64,000 nucleotides of DNA from JACKII01 sp963807085 (lineage in GTDB: Bacteria > Pseudomonadota > Alphaproteobacteria > Bin95): assembly GCA_963807085.1 (NCBI GenBank), contig CAWEBB010000003.1, positions 1 through 64,000 on the forward strand, written 5' to 3'. The position numbers and the translations under genes are program-made. The notes under the pieces are model-generated. The model was not told the DNA's origin and made no database searches. It saw nothing but the letters and a program-made list of their open reading frames with translations. Position 1 is the stretch's first letter. Each line of letters opens with the position of its first letter. Shown here piece by piece: positions 34,677 through 44,283 of the stretch.

Positions 34677-35903
34677 TCAGGCACGTCTACTCCAGCCCAA
34701 TACCGCAAGGGCCGCAACCTTGAATCCCGCCGCCACACCCAGCACTGCCGCATACCCGCCGAAATACCCGACCAGCACGCCATAGAAGAACGGACCGAAG
34801 GCGGAGCAGAATTGAATGGCCGTGCCAGCGACGCCATAGATCGCACCGAAAGCCTCTGCCCCGAACTCGCGGCGCACCACGATCGGCGACAGCGTCGTGA
34901 TCTGGCCCAGGCAGAAGCCATAGACCAGGCTGACGGGCAACAGCACCGGCACGCTCGGCCAGAGCGCGAATGCGGCCAACACGACTGCCTGCACCGCCAA
35001 CACACCCACGCTGTAACGGCGCGGGTTCACCCGGTCGATGACGCGCGCCAGCACCAGGCGGCCGAGTAAGCCCATGAAACCTGTAGCGCCGACCAGCAAG
35101 CCCGCTGCCTCCGCCCCGATCATCGGCTCGGCAAGGGCGTAGTGATGGGTGAGGAAGCCAACCTGCACCAACAGCGCCAGAGCAAAGCCTACCGCCACGC
35201 TCCAAAGCTTTCCCGAGCGCAGCGCCGCCCGGCGCCCGGCCGGGTTCGGCGCGGGCGCCGGCACGTCGGGGGCGCGCGCCACGAGCCCATCGCCGTCGCG
35301 CCCCTGCCCCAACGCCGACGGGCTCCGCACCCGCAGCACCACCAGCGCCAGCGGCACCATTACGATGACCAAGACCATAGCGGCAAGCAGGGTCGCGGCT
35401 CCGAAGCCCACCCCGGCGATCGCGAACACCAGCGCGGGCACCACGACCATCGCGCCGACGCTCGCGCCGGTCAGCGCCAGCGCGATGCTGCGCCCCTGGT
35501 GGCGCTCGAACCAGGGCGCGATGGTGGCGCTCAGACCCGTCACAGACATGGTGCCATAGCCGAGCCCCATGCAGAGGAACGCGGCGTAGAGCTGCCAGAC
35601 CTCCTCCAGCCGCCCGACGGCGGCGACGCCCGCCGCCAGCAACAGCACCCCGACGGTCATCACCGGGCGCGGTCCCCAGCGATCGATCCCCCAGCCGATG
35701 GCGGGCAAAGCAACAGCGTTGGTCAGGTAGAACACCGTCAGCGCAGAGGCGACCAGGGCGGTTGGCCAGCCGTGCGCCGCGCGGATTTCGGCCAAATACA
35801 CGCTGCCGCCGAAGACCCCCAGCCCCCAGGTAAAGACCGCGGCAACGAAGCAGACGCCCACAACTCGCCAGCCGTAAAAGGCACTGCGCCAGCCGGTGAA
35901 CAT
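34677..35903 (-). CDS. MFS transporter
   Basis: A 408-residue major facilitator with twelve predicted helices. The start SAFYGWRVVGVCFVAAVFTWGL and the motif-A-like GWGIDRWGPRPVM between helices 2 and 3 are typical of the oxalate/formate-antiporter-like and monocarboxylate-like MFS branch. A cytosolic loop of about 40 residues rich in Pro and Ala separates the two halves. RidA downstream suggests it may carry an amino-acid-derived or organic-acid compound, but the substrate is not known. Confidence 0.88.
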   Translation of the reverse strand: MFTGWRSAFYGWRVVGVCFVAAVFTWGLGVFGGSVYLAEIRAAHGWPTALVASALTVFYLTNAVALPAIGWGIDRWGPRPVMTVGVLLLAAGVAAVGRLEEVWQLYAAFLCMGLGYGTMSVTGLSATIAPWFERHQGRSIALALTGASVGAMVVVPALVFAIAGVGFGAATLLAAMVLVIVMVPLALVVLRVRSPSALGQGRDGDGLVARAPDVPAPAPNPAGRRAALRSGKLWSVAVGFALALLVQVGFLTHHYALAEPMIGAEAAGLLVGATGFMGLLGRLVLARVIDRVNPRRYSVGVLAVQAVVLAAFALWPSVPVLLPVSLVYGFCLGQITTLSPIVVRREFGAEAFGAIYGVAGTAIQFCSAFGPFFYGVLVGYFGGYAAVLGVAAGFKVAALAVLGWSRRA

Positions 35904-36107
35904 CTAAACGGCCCTTTCGGTATACTCGACCGGGATGGTAAGTTCTTTACATCGGAAATGGCAATGAGAAGGTACGCGAATATCGTTCCGTGCCCTCTGT
36001 CCCGAGGGCCGGATCATCGCGTCGGGGATGGCCGCCGGGTCAGCATTAGCCGTCACGGCCGGCGGCCGGATTTCTGCAATTCCGAAAGACCGGCTGATTG
36101 CCGTAGG

Positions 36108-37505
36108 TTACAGTAACAGCACGCCGGCCAGCCCCAGAAAGGCGAAGAAACCAATCACGTCGGTCGCCGTCGTCAGCAGCACCGAAGATGCAACCGCCGG
36201 GTCGATCTTGAGGCGCTCTAGCGCCAGTGGAATCGCGACCCCGAAGAAGCCGGCCACGATCATATTGACGACCATTGCCGCCGCAATCACCACGCCGATG
36301 ATCGGATTGCCGAACCAGGCGCCGGCCAGCACGCCCGCGACAATCGCGAACAGGCAGCCGTTGATGCTGCCCACCGTCACCTCTTTCCGGAGGATGCGCA
36401 TGGCGTTGCGCCGGTTGAGCTGGCGCATGGCGAGCGCCCGTACCGAGACGGTCAGCGTTTGCGTGCCGGCGTTGCCGCCCATGCTGGCGACAATCGGCAT
36501 CAGCACCGCCAGTGCCACGATCTGGTCGATAGTCGCCTCGAACATCGCGATGACGGCCGAGGCAAGAATGGCCGTGCCCAGATTGAGGAGCAGCCAAGTG
36601 AAACGCGCCTTGGTCGTGCCCCAGGTGCTCTGATAGAGGTCGTCCTCGGCAACGCCGCCCAAACGCAAAAGATCATCTTCGTGCTCTTCATCGATAACGT
36701 CGACAATGTCGTCAATCGTCACCACACCCAGCAGCCGCCCGTCTTCGCCCACCACCGGGGCGGAGGTCAGATTGCGCTGCCGGAACTCGTGCGCCAGATC
36801 TTCCTGGCCCATTGTCACGGTGAACGAAATCAGCGGGCTTTCCATAATATCGCTAATCTGCACATGCCGCCGGTTCCGCAGAATACGGCTGAGTGCGATC
36901 TGGCCGATGGGCGAGTGACGCGGGTCAATCACGAATATGTCGTAAAAATCGTCCGGCAGGTCGTGCGAGTTGCGCAGAAAGTCGATAGTGTCACCAACTG
37001 TCCAGAACCCCGGGATCGCCAGCAGGTCGCGCTGCATCAGGCGACCGGCGGTGTATTCGGGATAAGTCAGGCCTTGGCGTAACAGCACCTGATCGGCTTC
37101 CGGCAGGCGGCCCAACAGGTCTTCGAGCTGCTCCGGCTCCAGGTCGCCAATGACCTCCAGCGCGTCATCCGACTCCAGGTCGGCGACAGCGGCGGCCAGT
37201 TCTTCGGGCTCCAGAACCTCCAGAATTTCTTCGAGGACGGCATCGTCCAGTTCGGGCAGCACTTCCGGGTCGAGCGTATCGCCCAGATTGTTGATCAGCC
37301 CGATCCGTTCCTCTGAATCGAACGCCTCCAGCACGTCGGCGACGTCTGCCGGCGACAACGGCTCGACCAGCGCGCGAACGGTCTCTTCGTCATTCGCGCG
37401 GACGGCTTCTTCGATTTGGTCGATCAGGTCGCTGCTGAGGACGCCGGCGGTGTTTTCCACGTCTTCACCGGGAGCGGTTGGCTCAAGCTGCTCAATCTCT
37501 GCCAT
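36108..37505 (-). CDS. mgtE: magnesium transporter MgtE
   Basis: A 465-residue Mg2+ channel. The acidic N-domain repeats (LSPADVADVLEAF, LEPEELAAAVADL, LEPEQLEDLLGRL) come first, then two CBS domains (one with MQRDLLAIPG, one with MESPLISFTVTM and APVVGEDGRLLGVVTIDDIVDVI), then five membrane helices from about residue 290 with the pore motif VLMPIVASMGGNAGTQT. Full length and intact. Cytosolic Mg2+ bound by the N and CBS domains closes the pore. The 204-base gap after the MFS start holds nothing recognised. A decayed copy of its 3' end lies at 34103-34193. Confidence 0.95.
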   Translation of the reverse strand: MAEIEQLEPTAPGEDVENTAGVLSSDLIDQIEEAVRANDEETVRALVEPLSPADVADVLEAFDSEERIGLINNLGDTLDPEVLPELDDAVLEEILEVLEPEELAAAVADLESDDALEVIGDLEPEQLEDLLGRLPEADQVLLRQGLTYPEYTAGRLMQRDLLAIPGFWTVGDTIDFLRNSHDLPDDFYDIFVIDPRHSPIGQIALSRILRNRRHVQISDIMESPLISFTVTMGQEDLAHEFRQRNLTSAPVVGEDGRLLGVVTIDDIVDVIDEEHEDDLLRLGGVAEDDLYQSTWGTTKARFTWLLLNLGTAILASAVIAMFEATIDQIVALAVLMPIVASMGGNAGTQTLTVSVRALAMRQLNRRNAMRILRKEVTVGSINGCLFAIVAGVLAGAWFGNPIIGVVIAAAMVVNMIVAGFFGVAIPLALERLKIDPAVASSVLLTTATDVIGFFAFLGLAGVLLL

Positions 37506-37614
37506 AGGCCGCTCCTCCCGTCACCGTTACGGACGTGTACCCAGTCGATACCTCATTCGATATTAAGTGGGTCCCGACGCGGCGAGGCGCGGGTCACCCG
37601 ATGCTCCTGGTAAG

Positions 37615-37701
37615 TGGTGCGGTCGAGAAGACTCGAACTTCCACGGGATTTCTCCCACAGCGACCTCAACGCTGCGCGTCTACCAATTCCGCCACGACCG
37701 C
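37615..37701 (-). tRNA. tRNA-Leu (GAG)
   Basis: Read on the minus strand from 37701, the 87 bases fold as a class II tRNA. The acceptor stem GCGGUCG pairs with CGACCGC, the D arm is GGCGGAAUUGGUAGACGC, the anticodon stem CAGCG/CGCUG holds loop UUGAGGU with anticodon GAG, the variable arm is long (GUGGGAGAAAUCCCGU region), and the T arm GUUCGAGUC is normal. CCA is encoded at 37615-37617. It reads CUC/CUU leucine codons. The long variable arm and anticodon make leucine certain. Confidence 0.95.
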
Positions 37702-37789
37702 TTATGTTCCGAGGAGCGAGGAACATCATATGCCGCAGAGCCCGACAGGGCGCACGGCAAGAGACGAGGCAAATAGCAGAGGGATCGCG

Positions 37790-38509
37790 ATGGATCAAGC
37801 GCTCGTTCGGCCTGTTCGGCACCCTGGGCGGCACCCTGATACACCCGTGGAATGGACGGTGGCGGCCGCGCCGGTCGATTATATTGACGCTGTCCGAGCG
37901 ATGGAGGAACGCGTCGCCGCCATCCGCGCGGGCGAGGCGCCGGAATGGGTGTGGCTGGTGGAGCATCCGCCGCTCTATACCGCCGGCACCAGCGCCAACG
38001 CCGCAGACCTACTGACGCCCGACCGGTTTCCGGTGTTCCAGACCGGACGGGGCGGCCAATACACCTATCACGGGCCGGGCCAGCGCGTCGCGTATGTCAT
38101 GCTGGACCTGCGCGCGCGCAAGCTGGGCGTACGGGACTATGTCTGCCGCCTGGAGGACTGGATTATCGCCGCGCTCGCCCGCTTTGGCCTGAAGGCTGAA
38201 CGTCGCGAGGGCCGCATCGGCATCTGGATCGACCGCGGACCGGATGGGCTCGGCAGTCGGCGCGAGGACAAGATCGCCGCCATCGGCGTACGCGTCCGGC
38301 GTTGGGTCAGCTATCACGGCATCGCCGTCAATGTGGAGCCGGACCTGGACCATTTCGGCGGCATCGTCCCCTGCGGCATCGCGGAGCACGGCGTTACCTC
38401 TTTGGCGGACCTCGGCTATTCCGTCGCGATGGCGGACCTGGACGCTGCCCTCGCGGCCACCTTCCCGGAAGTGTTCAGTGAGACGGTGGCGCGCGGCCTT
38501 TCTGCTTGA
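37790..38509 (+). CDS. lipB: octanoyltransferase LipB
   Basis: A 239-residue lipoyl(octanoyl)transferase moving octanoate from ACP to lipoyl domains. ATG 37790 is preceded by AGAGGG at good spacing; a longer in-frame reading would run through the tRNA and is not accepted. Motifs are RGGQYTYHGPGQRVAY (residues 87-102), catalytic Lys161 in DKIAAIGVRV, YHGIAVNV, and catalytic Cys195 in GIVPCGIAEHGVTSL. Fully consistent with the family. LipA is not nearby. Confidence 0.95.
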   Translation: MDQALVRPVRHPGRHPDTPVEWTVAAAPVDYIDAVRAMEERVAAIRAGEAPEWVWLVEHPPLYTAGTSANAADLLTPDRFPVFQTGRGGQYTYHGPGQRVAYVMLDLRARKLGVRDYVCRLEDWIIAALARFGLKAERREGRIGIWIDRGPDGLGSRREDKIAAIGVRVRRWVSYHGIAVNVEPDLDHFGGIVPCGIAEHGVTSLADLGYSVAMADLDAALAATFPEVFSETVARGLSA

Positions 38510-38575
38510 CCGCAGAATAACATCGGGGCCAGCCTTTACCGGCGTCCGCTTTTCTCATCCCCGAGGCTTAATCCC

Positions 38576-39874
38576 ATGAACGGTGATCTGTTCGCTCCCG
38601 ATTACAAGCCGCAGCCCTTTTGGTGGGAGCGCAGCCCGCTGGCCGATAGGCCGGACGTGCCGTTGCCGGAAAAGGTGGATGTGGTCGTGATCGGCTCCGG
38701 CTATACGGGCCTCGCCGCGGCACTGCAAACTGCGCGCGGCGGGCGCGATACGGTGATAATCGAGGCCGACGCTATCGGTAGCGGCTGCAGCACGCGAAAC
38801 GGCGGCCAGGTCTCCACGTCGCTGAAACCCAGCTACGGCATGCTGGCTGAGAAATACGGTCCGGCGCTCGCCCATGACCTGACAAAGGAAGGCCACAGCG
38901 CGCTTAAATGGATCGGCGAGTTTACGGCGGAAGAAGACATTGACTGCGATTTCCGAAAGGTCGGTCGTTACTATGCCGCCCACTCGCCAGGCAACTTTGA
39001 GAAGCTGGTCAAGACCATCGAAAACCCGCCCAAGGGCCTGGAAACCGGAGCCTATGTGGTGACCAAGGCAGAGCAGCCGGCGGAAATCGACAGCCCGCTC
39101 TACCACGGCGGTGTGGTGTTGCCGAAGCACGCCTCGGTCGATCCCGGTGCCTATCACATGGGCCTGCTGGGACGCGCCACAGAAGCCGGCGTGACGGTGG
39201 TCGAACATTGCCGGGCGCTCGGCATCGACGGGCAGAAGGGCGACCTGTCCGTCCGCACCGAAAAGGGCACGATCCGCGCGCAGAACGTGATCGTCGCCAC
39301 CAGCGGCTACACGGCCAAGCCGACCCCGTGGCACCAACGCCGCATCATTCCCATCGGCAGCTATATGCTGGCGACCGAGCCGCTGGAGCCGGCGCTGATC
39401 CAACGCCTGATCCCGAACGACCGCGTGATCTCCGACACGCGCAAGTTGGTGGTCTATTACCGCACCTGCCCGGAGCGGAAACGCATTCTGTTCGGCGGCC
39501 GGGTGTCGGTCGCCGAGACCGACCCCACCGCGGCTGCGCCCGCCCTGCACGCGGAGATGGTGCGGCGCTTCCCGGACCTGGCGGAGACGCCGATCACCCA
39601 CGCCTGGATGGGCTTTGTCGGCTACACATTCGACGAGATGCCCCATCTGGGCGAGCGGGACGGCGTGCACTATTCCATGGGCTATTGTGGCTCGGGCGTA
39701 TCGCTCTCCGGCTATTTCGGCACCAAGATTGGGTTGCAGGTGCTGGGGCGTTCGGAGGGAGACAGCCCGCTCACCGGCCTGGATTTCCCCACGCGGCCCT
39801 ATTACTGGGGCAAACCCTGGTTCCTCGCCCCCTCGATCCGCTATTACCGCTGGGCCGACGAGCGGGCGGCTTAG
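38576..39874 (+). CDS. FAD-dependent oxidoreductase (DAO family, PuuB-like)
   Basis: A 432-residue D-amino-acid-oxidase-fold flavoenzyme. The FAD motif is VVVIGSGYTGLAAALQTARGG, followed by STRNGGQVSTSL, which matches the gamma-glutamylputrescine oxidase group. A second flavin contact is VIVATSGYTAKPT, and the C-terminal block is GYTFDEMPHLGERDGVHYSMGYCGSGV. It likely oxidises a secondary amine or amino acid. The conserved unknown gene and hyuA2 follow on the same strand within about 750 bases, suggesting a cyclic-amide or amine breakdown unit. Confidence 0.85.
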   Translation: MNGDLFAPDYKPQPFWWERSPLADRPDVPLPEKVDVVVIGSGYTGLAAALQTARGGRDTVIIEADAIGSGCSTRNGGQVSTSLKPSYGMLAEKYGPALAHDLTKEGHSALKWIGEFTAEEDIDCDFRKVGRYYAAHSPGNFEKLVKTIENPPKGLETGAYVVTKAEQPAEIDSPLYHGGVVLPKHASVDPGAYHMGLLGRATEAGVTVVEHCRALGIDGQKGDLSVRTEKGTIRAQNVIVATSGYTAKPTPWHQRRIIPIGSYMLATEPLEPALIQRLIPNDRVISDTRKLVVYYRTCPERKRILFGGRVSVAETDPTAAAPALHAEMVRRFPDLAETPITHAWMGFVGYTFDEMPHLGERDGVHYSMGYCGSGVSLSGYFGTKIGLQVLGRSEGDSPLTGLDFPTRPYYWGKPWFLAPSIRYYRWADERAA

Positions 39875-39947
39875 GGAGCAGCCGAGATAGACAGTCCGAC
39901 GTCTGGCGTCGTAGCCTCTGAACCTTCAATCGCAGGAGTTCCTACCC

Positions 39948-40526
39948 ATGTCTGCCGACCCGAACCGCGTGCTGTGCTGCGGCGAAAATCCGTTCATCCG
40001 CATTTCTGAGACCGATGGTGAAGCCGAGACCACGGTCGCCAGCTATTGGCGCAACGTCCTCTCGCCCGCCGGCCCCGGCCACGTGCTCTATCTCAAGAGC
40101 GAACTGACCGACAACCGGTGGCGCATCTGGTCCGACAACATCGCCATGACCCGCTGGCTGCAGCAGACCATCCAAGGCACGCTGAACCCGGAACTGGCCG
40201 ACCTGTCGATCCCGGTCGAGGACGCGGTGTTCGTCAAGGATGGCGACCCGCATCGCTTCTATACCGAATATGTCAGCAGCGATTACGACGACCTGACCTT
40301 AACGTGGTACGATTTAGGCGATCCGCTGATGATCCACACCCAGCCGGGCTCCGGCCCGGACGAGCGGCCCTATGGCGTCAATACGGTCCTGATTCCCGTT
40401 TCCGGCACGCGGCTCATCATGAATGGAGAGCAAGCCAAGGGGCAGGCGTGGCCCCGCGAGCGCGACGGCCGCCCCTTCAGCACCTCGGCTCTCGCCTTCT
40501 GCGAAAGCTGGACCGAAAAGCGCTGA
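39948..40526 (+). CDS. conserved-looking hypothetical protein, 192 aa
   Basis: No family was recognised. It is a soluble protein of 192 residues with no signal peptide or membrane helix. Features are a CCGENPFIRIS start, aromatic-rich segments (NRWRIWSDNIAMTRWLQQ, DDLTLTWYDLGDPLMIHTQP) and a C-terminal GRPFSTSALAFCESW. It has the look of a cupin-like or beta-rich fold but that is a guess. GCAGGAG precedes the ATG. It lies between an amine-oxidase-like gene and hyuA2, so a role in the same pathway is likely. Confidence 0.65.
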   Translation: MSADPNRVLCCGENPFIRISETDGEAETTVASYWRNVLSPAGPGHVLYLKSELTDNRWRIWSDNIAMTRWLQQTIQGTLNPELADLSIPVEDAVFVKDGDPHRFYTEYVSSDYDDLTLTWYDLGDPLMIHTQPGSGPDERPYGVNTVLIPVSGTRLIMNGEQAKGQAWPRERDGRPFSTSALAFCESWTEKR

Positions 40527-40627
40527 TGCGCGACCGTTTCGGCGGCACGGCGGCGCCCGCTCGCGCCGGCGCTCGACGATGATCTTCCGTGGATCCCCTG
40601 TGACTCCCCGTTTCCCAAGGTTCTGCC

Positions 40628-42670
40628 ATGTTCCGTATCGGTATTGACGTTGGTGGAACCTTCACCGACTTGGTCGCCGTCGATGATGCCGGCGGCGTCA
40701 CTTTTGCCAAGGCGCCCTCGACACCGGCCGACCCGTCGATCGGCGTCATGGATGGGTTGAGACGTCTCGGCCAGACACTCGGGCTGCCGCTGGCCGATCT
40801 GCTTGCCGATACCCAGCGCATTGTGCACGGCACCACGGTTGCGACCAACGCCCTCTTGGAGCGGAAAGGCGCAACGGTCGGCCTGCTGACGACCGAAGGG
40901 CATCGCGACGTGCTGGAAATGCGGGAGGGGCTGAAGCCCGACCGCTACAATCTGCGCATGCCTCGGGCCGAGCCCTTGATACCGCGCGACCGGCGGTTGG
41001 GCGTGCGCGAACGGATGCGGCCGGACGGGCGGGTGGAAACGCCGCTCGACCCCGCCTCTGTCGAGCGGGCGGTCGAAACCCTGCGCAGGAAGGGCTGCGA
41101 TTCCGTCGCCGTCTGCTATCTCCACTCCTATCACGATCCCGCCCACGAGCAGGCCACGGCCGAGATCGTGCGGGCAAAACTGCCGGGGGCTTATGTCTGC
41201 CTCTCGTCTGACGTCTTCCCCCAGATCAAAGAGTACGAGCGGGTCTCGACCACGGCCGTCAACGCCTATGTCGGCCCCGCATTGGACCGCTATCTGACCC
41301 GCCTCGAAGCCCGGCTGACCGAGGCCGGCTATCGCGGCCCCGTCCTGATCATTCTCAGCCATGGCGGCGTCGCCCCCATCGCCGAGGCGATCCGTATTGC
41401 CGCCGCGACCGTGTTGTCCGGCCCGGCGGGCGGCGTGGCGGGCGCACGCTATGCCGCACAATTGGCCGAAGCGCCGAACCTGATCCCGTTCGACATGGGC
41501 GGCACCTCCACCGACATTTCGCTCATTTCCAACGGCGAGCCGACTCTCTCGGCCGACCGGGGCATCGCCAACCAGCGCATCGCGTTGCAGGCGCTCGATA
41601 TAGCCTCCATCGGCGCGGGCGGCGGGTCGCTGGCGAGCGTCGATGCGGGCGGTTTGCTGAAGGTGGGCCCCGAAAGCGCCGGCGCCGATCCCGGCCCTGC
41701 CTGCTATGGCCGCGGCGGCACCCAGGCGACGGTAACGGATGCCTCCGCCCTATTGGGTTTCTTCGATCCCGACAACTTCCTCGGCGGCGCCGCCACACTG
41801 GACGCGGCCGCCGCCGATGCTGCGCTGGACCGCCTCGCCGGCCACCTGGGCGTCAGCCGCGAGCAGGCGGCGGAGGGTGTCCATCGCGTCATCAACACAC
41901 AAATGGCGGAGGGCGTGCGCCTGGTATCGGTCCGCCGCGGCATCGACCCCCGCCAATATGCGCTGCTCTCGTTCGGCGGCGCGGCCGGCCTGCACGTGAC
42001 CGAGGTCGCGCGCCAGCTCGGCGTCACCCGCGCCATCGCCCCCCGCGTCGCCAGCGTGCTGTCGGCCTGGGGTATGCTGGCGACCGATCTGCGTTTCGAG
42101 GCGAGCCGCACCCATATCGGCGACACCGGCGCGCTGGATGCGGACGCGGTTCGCGCCACCTTCGACACCCTGAAAGAAGATGCTACAGCCCGGCTGAAAG
42201 GCTTTTTCGACGGCGAAGTCTCGCATCGTTTTGCCGCCGACATGCGCTATGGCGAGCAGATTTTCGAGATCGACGTGCCGCTGGACGATCTGGACTGGCA
42301 CGCGCCCGACATGCTGGCGCAGATTGCCGAGCGCTTTCACCAGCGGCACGAGCAACTCTATACCTACGCGCTGCGCGACCAGGAAGCAGTTCTGGTGAAC
42401 GCGCGGGTCGCCGCCGTGGGGTCGTTGCCGGACCTGCCGCAGGAACCGTTGGCCGAGGCTCACCCCCCTGCCGCCCCCCGCGGCACGCGCCCGGTTTACA
42501 TGAGCGGCTGGCACGAGACCCCTATCTATGCCTGGGACGATCTCGCCCCCGGCCAGACCCTGAGCGGCCCCGCCATCGTCGAAAGCGCCACCACTACCCT
42601 GGTGTTACGCGGCGGCGACACGGCGACGGTAACGCCGCATTTGTGGGTCGATGTCTCGATAGGCAGCTAG
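40628..42670 (+). CDS. hydantoinase/oxoprolinase family protein HyuA, second paralog (no hyuB adjacent)
   Basis: A 680-residue HyuA-type ATPase. Motifs are GIDVGGTFTDLVAVDDAGG, HGTTVATNALLERKGA, EYERVSTTAVNAYVGP, FDMGGTSTDISL, GAGGGSLASVDAGG, GPACYGRGGTQATVTDA and SFGGAAGLH. The second half has the family's C-terminal domain ending in SATTTLVLRGGD. No HyuB gene follows; the next gene is a lipoprotein on the other strand. It could pair with the HyuB at 19.6-21.3 kb, or with a partner elsewhere. Cyclic-amide hydrolysis is inferred; the substrate is unknown. Confidence 0.88.
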   Translation: MFRIGIDVGGTFTDLVAVDDAGGVTFAKAPSTPADPSIGVMDGLRRLGQTLGLPLADLLADTQRIVHGTTVATNALLERKGATVGLLTTEGHRDVLEMREGLKPDRYNLRMPRAEPLIPRDRRLGVRERMRPDGRVETPLDPASVERAVETLRRKGCDSVAVCYLHSYHDPAHEQATAEIVRAKLPGAYVCLSSDVFPQIKEYERVSTTAVNAYVGPALDRYLTRLEARLTEAGYRGPVLIILSHGGVAPIAEAIRIAAATVLSGPAGGVAGARYAAQLAEAPNLIPFDMGGTSTDISLISNGEPTLSADRGIANQRIALQALDIASIGAGGGSLASVDAGGLLKVGPESAGADPGPACYGRGGTQATVTDASALLGFFDPDNFLGGAATLDAAAADAALDRLAGHLGVSREQAAEGVHRVINTQMAEGVRLVSVRRGIDPRQYALLSFGGAAGLHVTEVARQLGVTRAIAPRVASVLSAWGMLATDLRFEASRTHIGDTGALDADAVRATFDTLKEDATARLKGFFDGEVSHRFAADMRYGEQIFEIDVPLDDLDWHAPDMLAQIAERFHQRHEQLYTYALRDQEAVLVNARVAAVGSLPDLPQEPLAEAHPPAAPRGTRPVYMSGWHETPIYAWDDLAPGQTLSGPAIVESATTTLVLRGGDTATVTPHLWVDVSIGS

Positions 42671-42701
42671 CTAGGGCACCGCCTGATCGCCCGACCCTAT
42701 G

Positions 42702-43268
42702 TTACTGCTGGCGCTTCGTCACCGAGATGGCGAAAGCTTCGGTGATGGTGGCGTCGATCTTGTCGCCGGCTTCGCGCGCCGCCGCGAACTCCCGCATTTC
42801 GGGTTTGACGACGACCGTTCCCATCTGGCCATCGGGCGTGCGGAAGGTTGCGAGATGGGTTTCTGGATCATAGGAAACAAACTCGACGACCAAGTTTACC
42901 ACCTGTGCTGCGCCGCCGGCCGGCTTTTCACCTTCGGCGGCGCGTTCAGTCACCACCGCCCCGGTCGGCGTTTCGCTGCTGCTTTCGTCGGCCATCCGCA
43001 GGGCGACGGCCTCGTAATATTCGATTGTGATCTGGTCGCCGATTTCCAGCTGATCGAAGTTCCTAACCTCCGGCCCGACGACCATATCGACATAGTTCCC
43101 TTCCTCACCACGAATCAACAGACGGCGCTCTTGGCGATCGATGCCGCGGATCTCGGCCTGACGGGTAATGGTGTCTTCCCTTTCGGCGGTAGTAGGGCCG
43201 GGCTGGGCGCAGGCAGACACTGACGTCAGAAGTGCAATCGCCATCAAGTGAAGTAAAAACCGAGGCAT
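42702..43268 (-). CDS. putative lipoprotein, 188 aa
   Basis: ATG 43268, preceded by GGAG, gives a lipoprotein signal peptide: MPRFLLHLMAIALLTSVSAC with the lipobox SVSAC, Cys20 being the likely lipidated residue. The mature part has short beta-rich segments (ERRLLIRGEEGNYVDMVV, LEIGDQITIEYYEAVALRM, VVEFVSYDPETHLATFRTPDG) with a repeated SH3/OB-like feel. No named family was recognised. It is isolated from neighbours, with a 231-base gap before the TVP38 gene on the other strand. Confidence 0.75.
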   Translation of the reverse strand: MPRFLLHLMAIALLTSVSACAQPGPTTAEREDTITRQAEIRGIDRQERRLLIRGEEGNYVDMVVGPEVRNFDQLEIGDQITIEYYEAVALRMADESSSETPTGAVVTERAAEGEKPAGGAAQVVNLVVEFVSYDPETHLATFRTPDGQMGTVVVKPEMREFAAAREAGDKIDATITEAFAISVTKRQQ

Positions 43269-43499
43269 TGGAATTCTCCGCTGAATTTGTTTGATGAAAG
43301 GCATTGGAGACTACCGAGACACTACGGGCGATGCCGCGTCAAGCTCAACCCGATGCCGCCCAATCCAGATCATCGCCATGGTCAGCGCTACATTAACCAG
43401 ATCGCGCATGGCTCCTCACAGAAACCTTATTCGTGTGTGTGCTAAAATAGCGCTACCAGCTAGAGCACCGCATCGTCCGCAGCGCCATTGGAGTCATAT

Positions 43500-44255
43500 G
43501 TGAGCGAAGCCAGCGACTCTCATCTTTGGCGAACAGCGAAAACGCTGACTATCGTGGTGTTCCTCGCCGCAGGGCTGGGCGCGTTTTTTTTCTTCGATCT
43601 GGACCGATACGCCTCGTTCGAAATGCTCGCGGCCGAACGGGCGAACCTGGCCGCTTGGGTCGATGCGCATCCCGTAAGCGCGCCGCTCATGCTTGCCGGC
43701 ATCTATGCGCTGGTGGTGCTGTTTTCCTTGCCCGTCGCGGCCTTCATGACACCGGTTATCGGATTTCTGTTAGGCACCGTGCTGGGCTCGATCGTTGCGG
43801 TGGTCGGGGCGACGGCCGGGGCGACGGCCCTCTTCCTGTTGGCCCGCACCGCCTTTGGCGAACGCTGGCGTGGCTCGGTCGAAAAGGCGCTTCGGCGGTT
43901 TGACCACGGCTTCAAGGAAAACGCCTTCCAGTATCTGCTGATCCTGCGGCTAATACCGGTTGTGCCGTTTTTCCTGCTCAACATCCTGCCGGCGTTCGCG
44001 GGCGTGTCGCTCCGCAGCTATGTGGCGGCGACCGCGATCGGCGTCATCCCGGGCGCTATCGTCTATGCGAGCATCGGCGCCGGACTCGACGCCGTCTTTG
44101 CCCGCGGCGAGGTGCCGACATGGGCCATATTCCGCGACCCGGCGGTGATCCTGCCGCTTGGCGGGCTGGCGGTGCTGGCCACACTGCCGATGATCTATCG
44201 CCGATGGAAAAACAGCAAAAGCGGCAAGCACACAGAGGCCACACCTACTATTTAA
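43500..44255 (+). CDS. TVP38/TMEM64 family (DedA-like) membrane protein
   Basis: A 251-residue inner-membrane protein. GTG 43500 with GGAG seven bases upstream is preferred over a TTG at 43488. It has about six membrane segments. The VTT/DedA core includes FSLPVAAFMTPVIGFLLGTVLGS and the SNARE-associated-Golgi motif RLIPVVPFFLLNILPAFAGVSL. The family is linked to phospholipid scrambling or undecaprenyl carrier recycling. It sits 28 bases upstream of a mercuric-reductase-like flavoprotein, a common pairing in proteobacteria. Confidence 0.88.
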   Translation: MSEASDSHLWRTAKTLTIVVFLAAGLGAFFFFDLDRYASFEMLAAERANLAAWVDAHPVSAPLMLAGIYALVVLFSLPVAAFMTPVIGFLLGTVLGSIVAVVGATAGATALFLLARTAFGERWRGSVEKALRRFDHGFKENAFQYLLILRLIPVVPFFLLNILPAFAGVSLRSYVAATAIGVIPGAIVYASIGAGLDAVFARGEVPTWAIFRDPAVILPLGGLAVLATLPMIYRRWKNSKSGKHTEATPTI

Positions 44256-44283
44256 AGCCGCATTCAAATCGAAGGAAGTCGCG

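Noticed and set aside
37535..37789. N-terminal extension of lipB through the tRNA gene
   Set aside because: It overlaps tRNA-Leu on the other strand, and LipB homology and a ribosome-binding site support the start at 37790.
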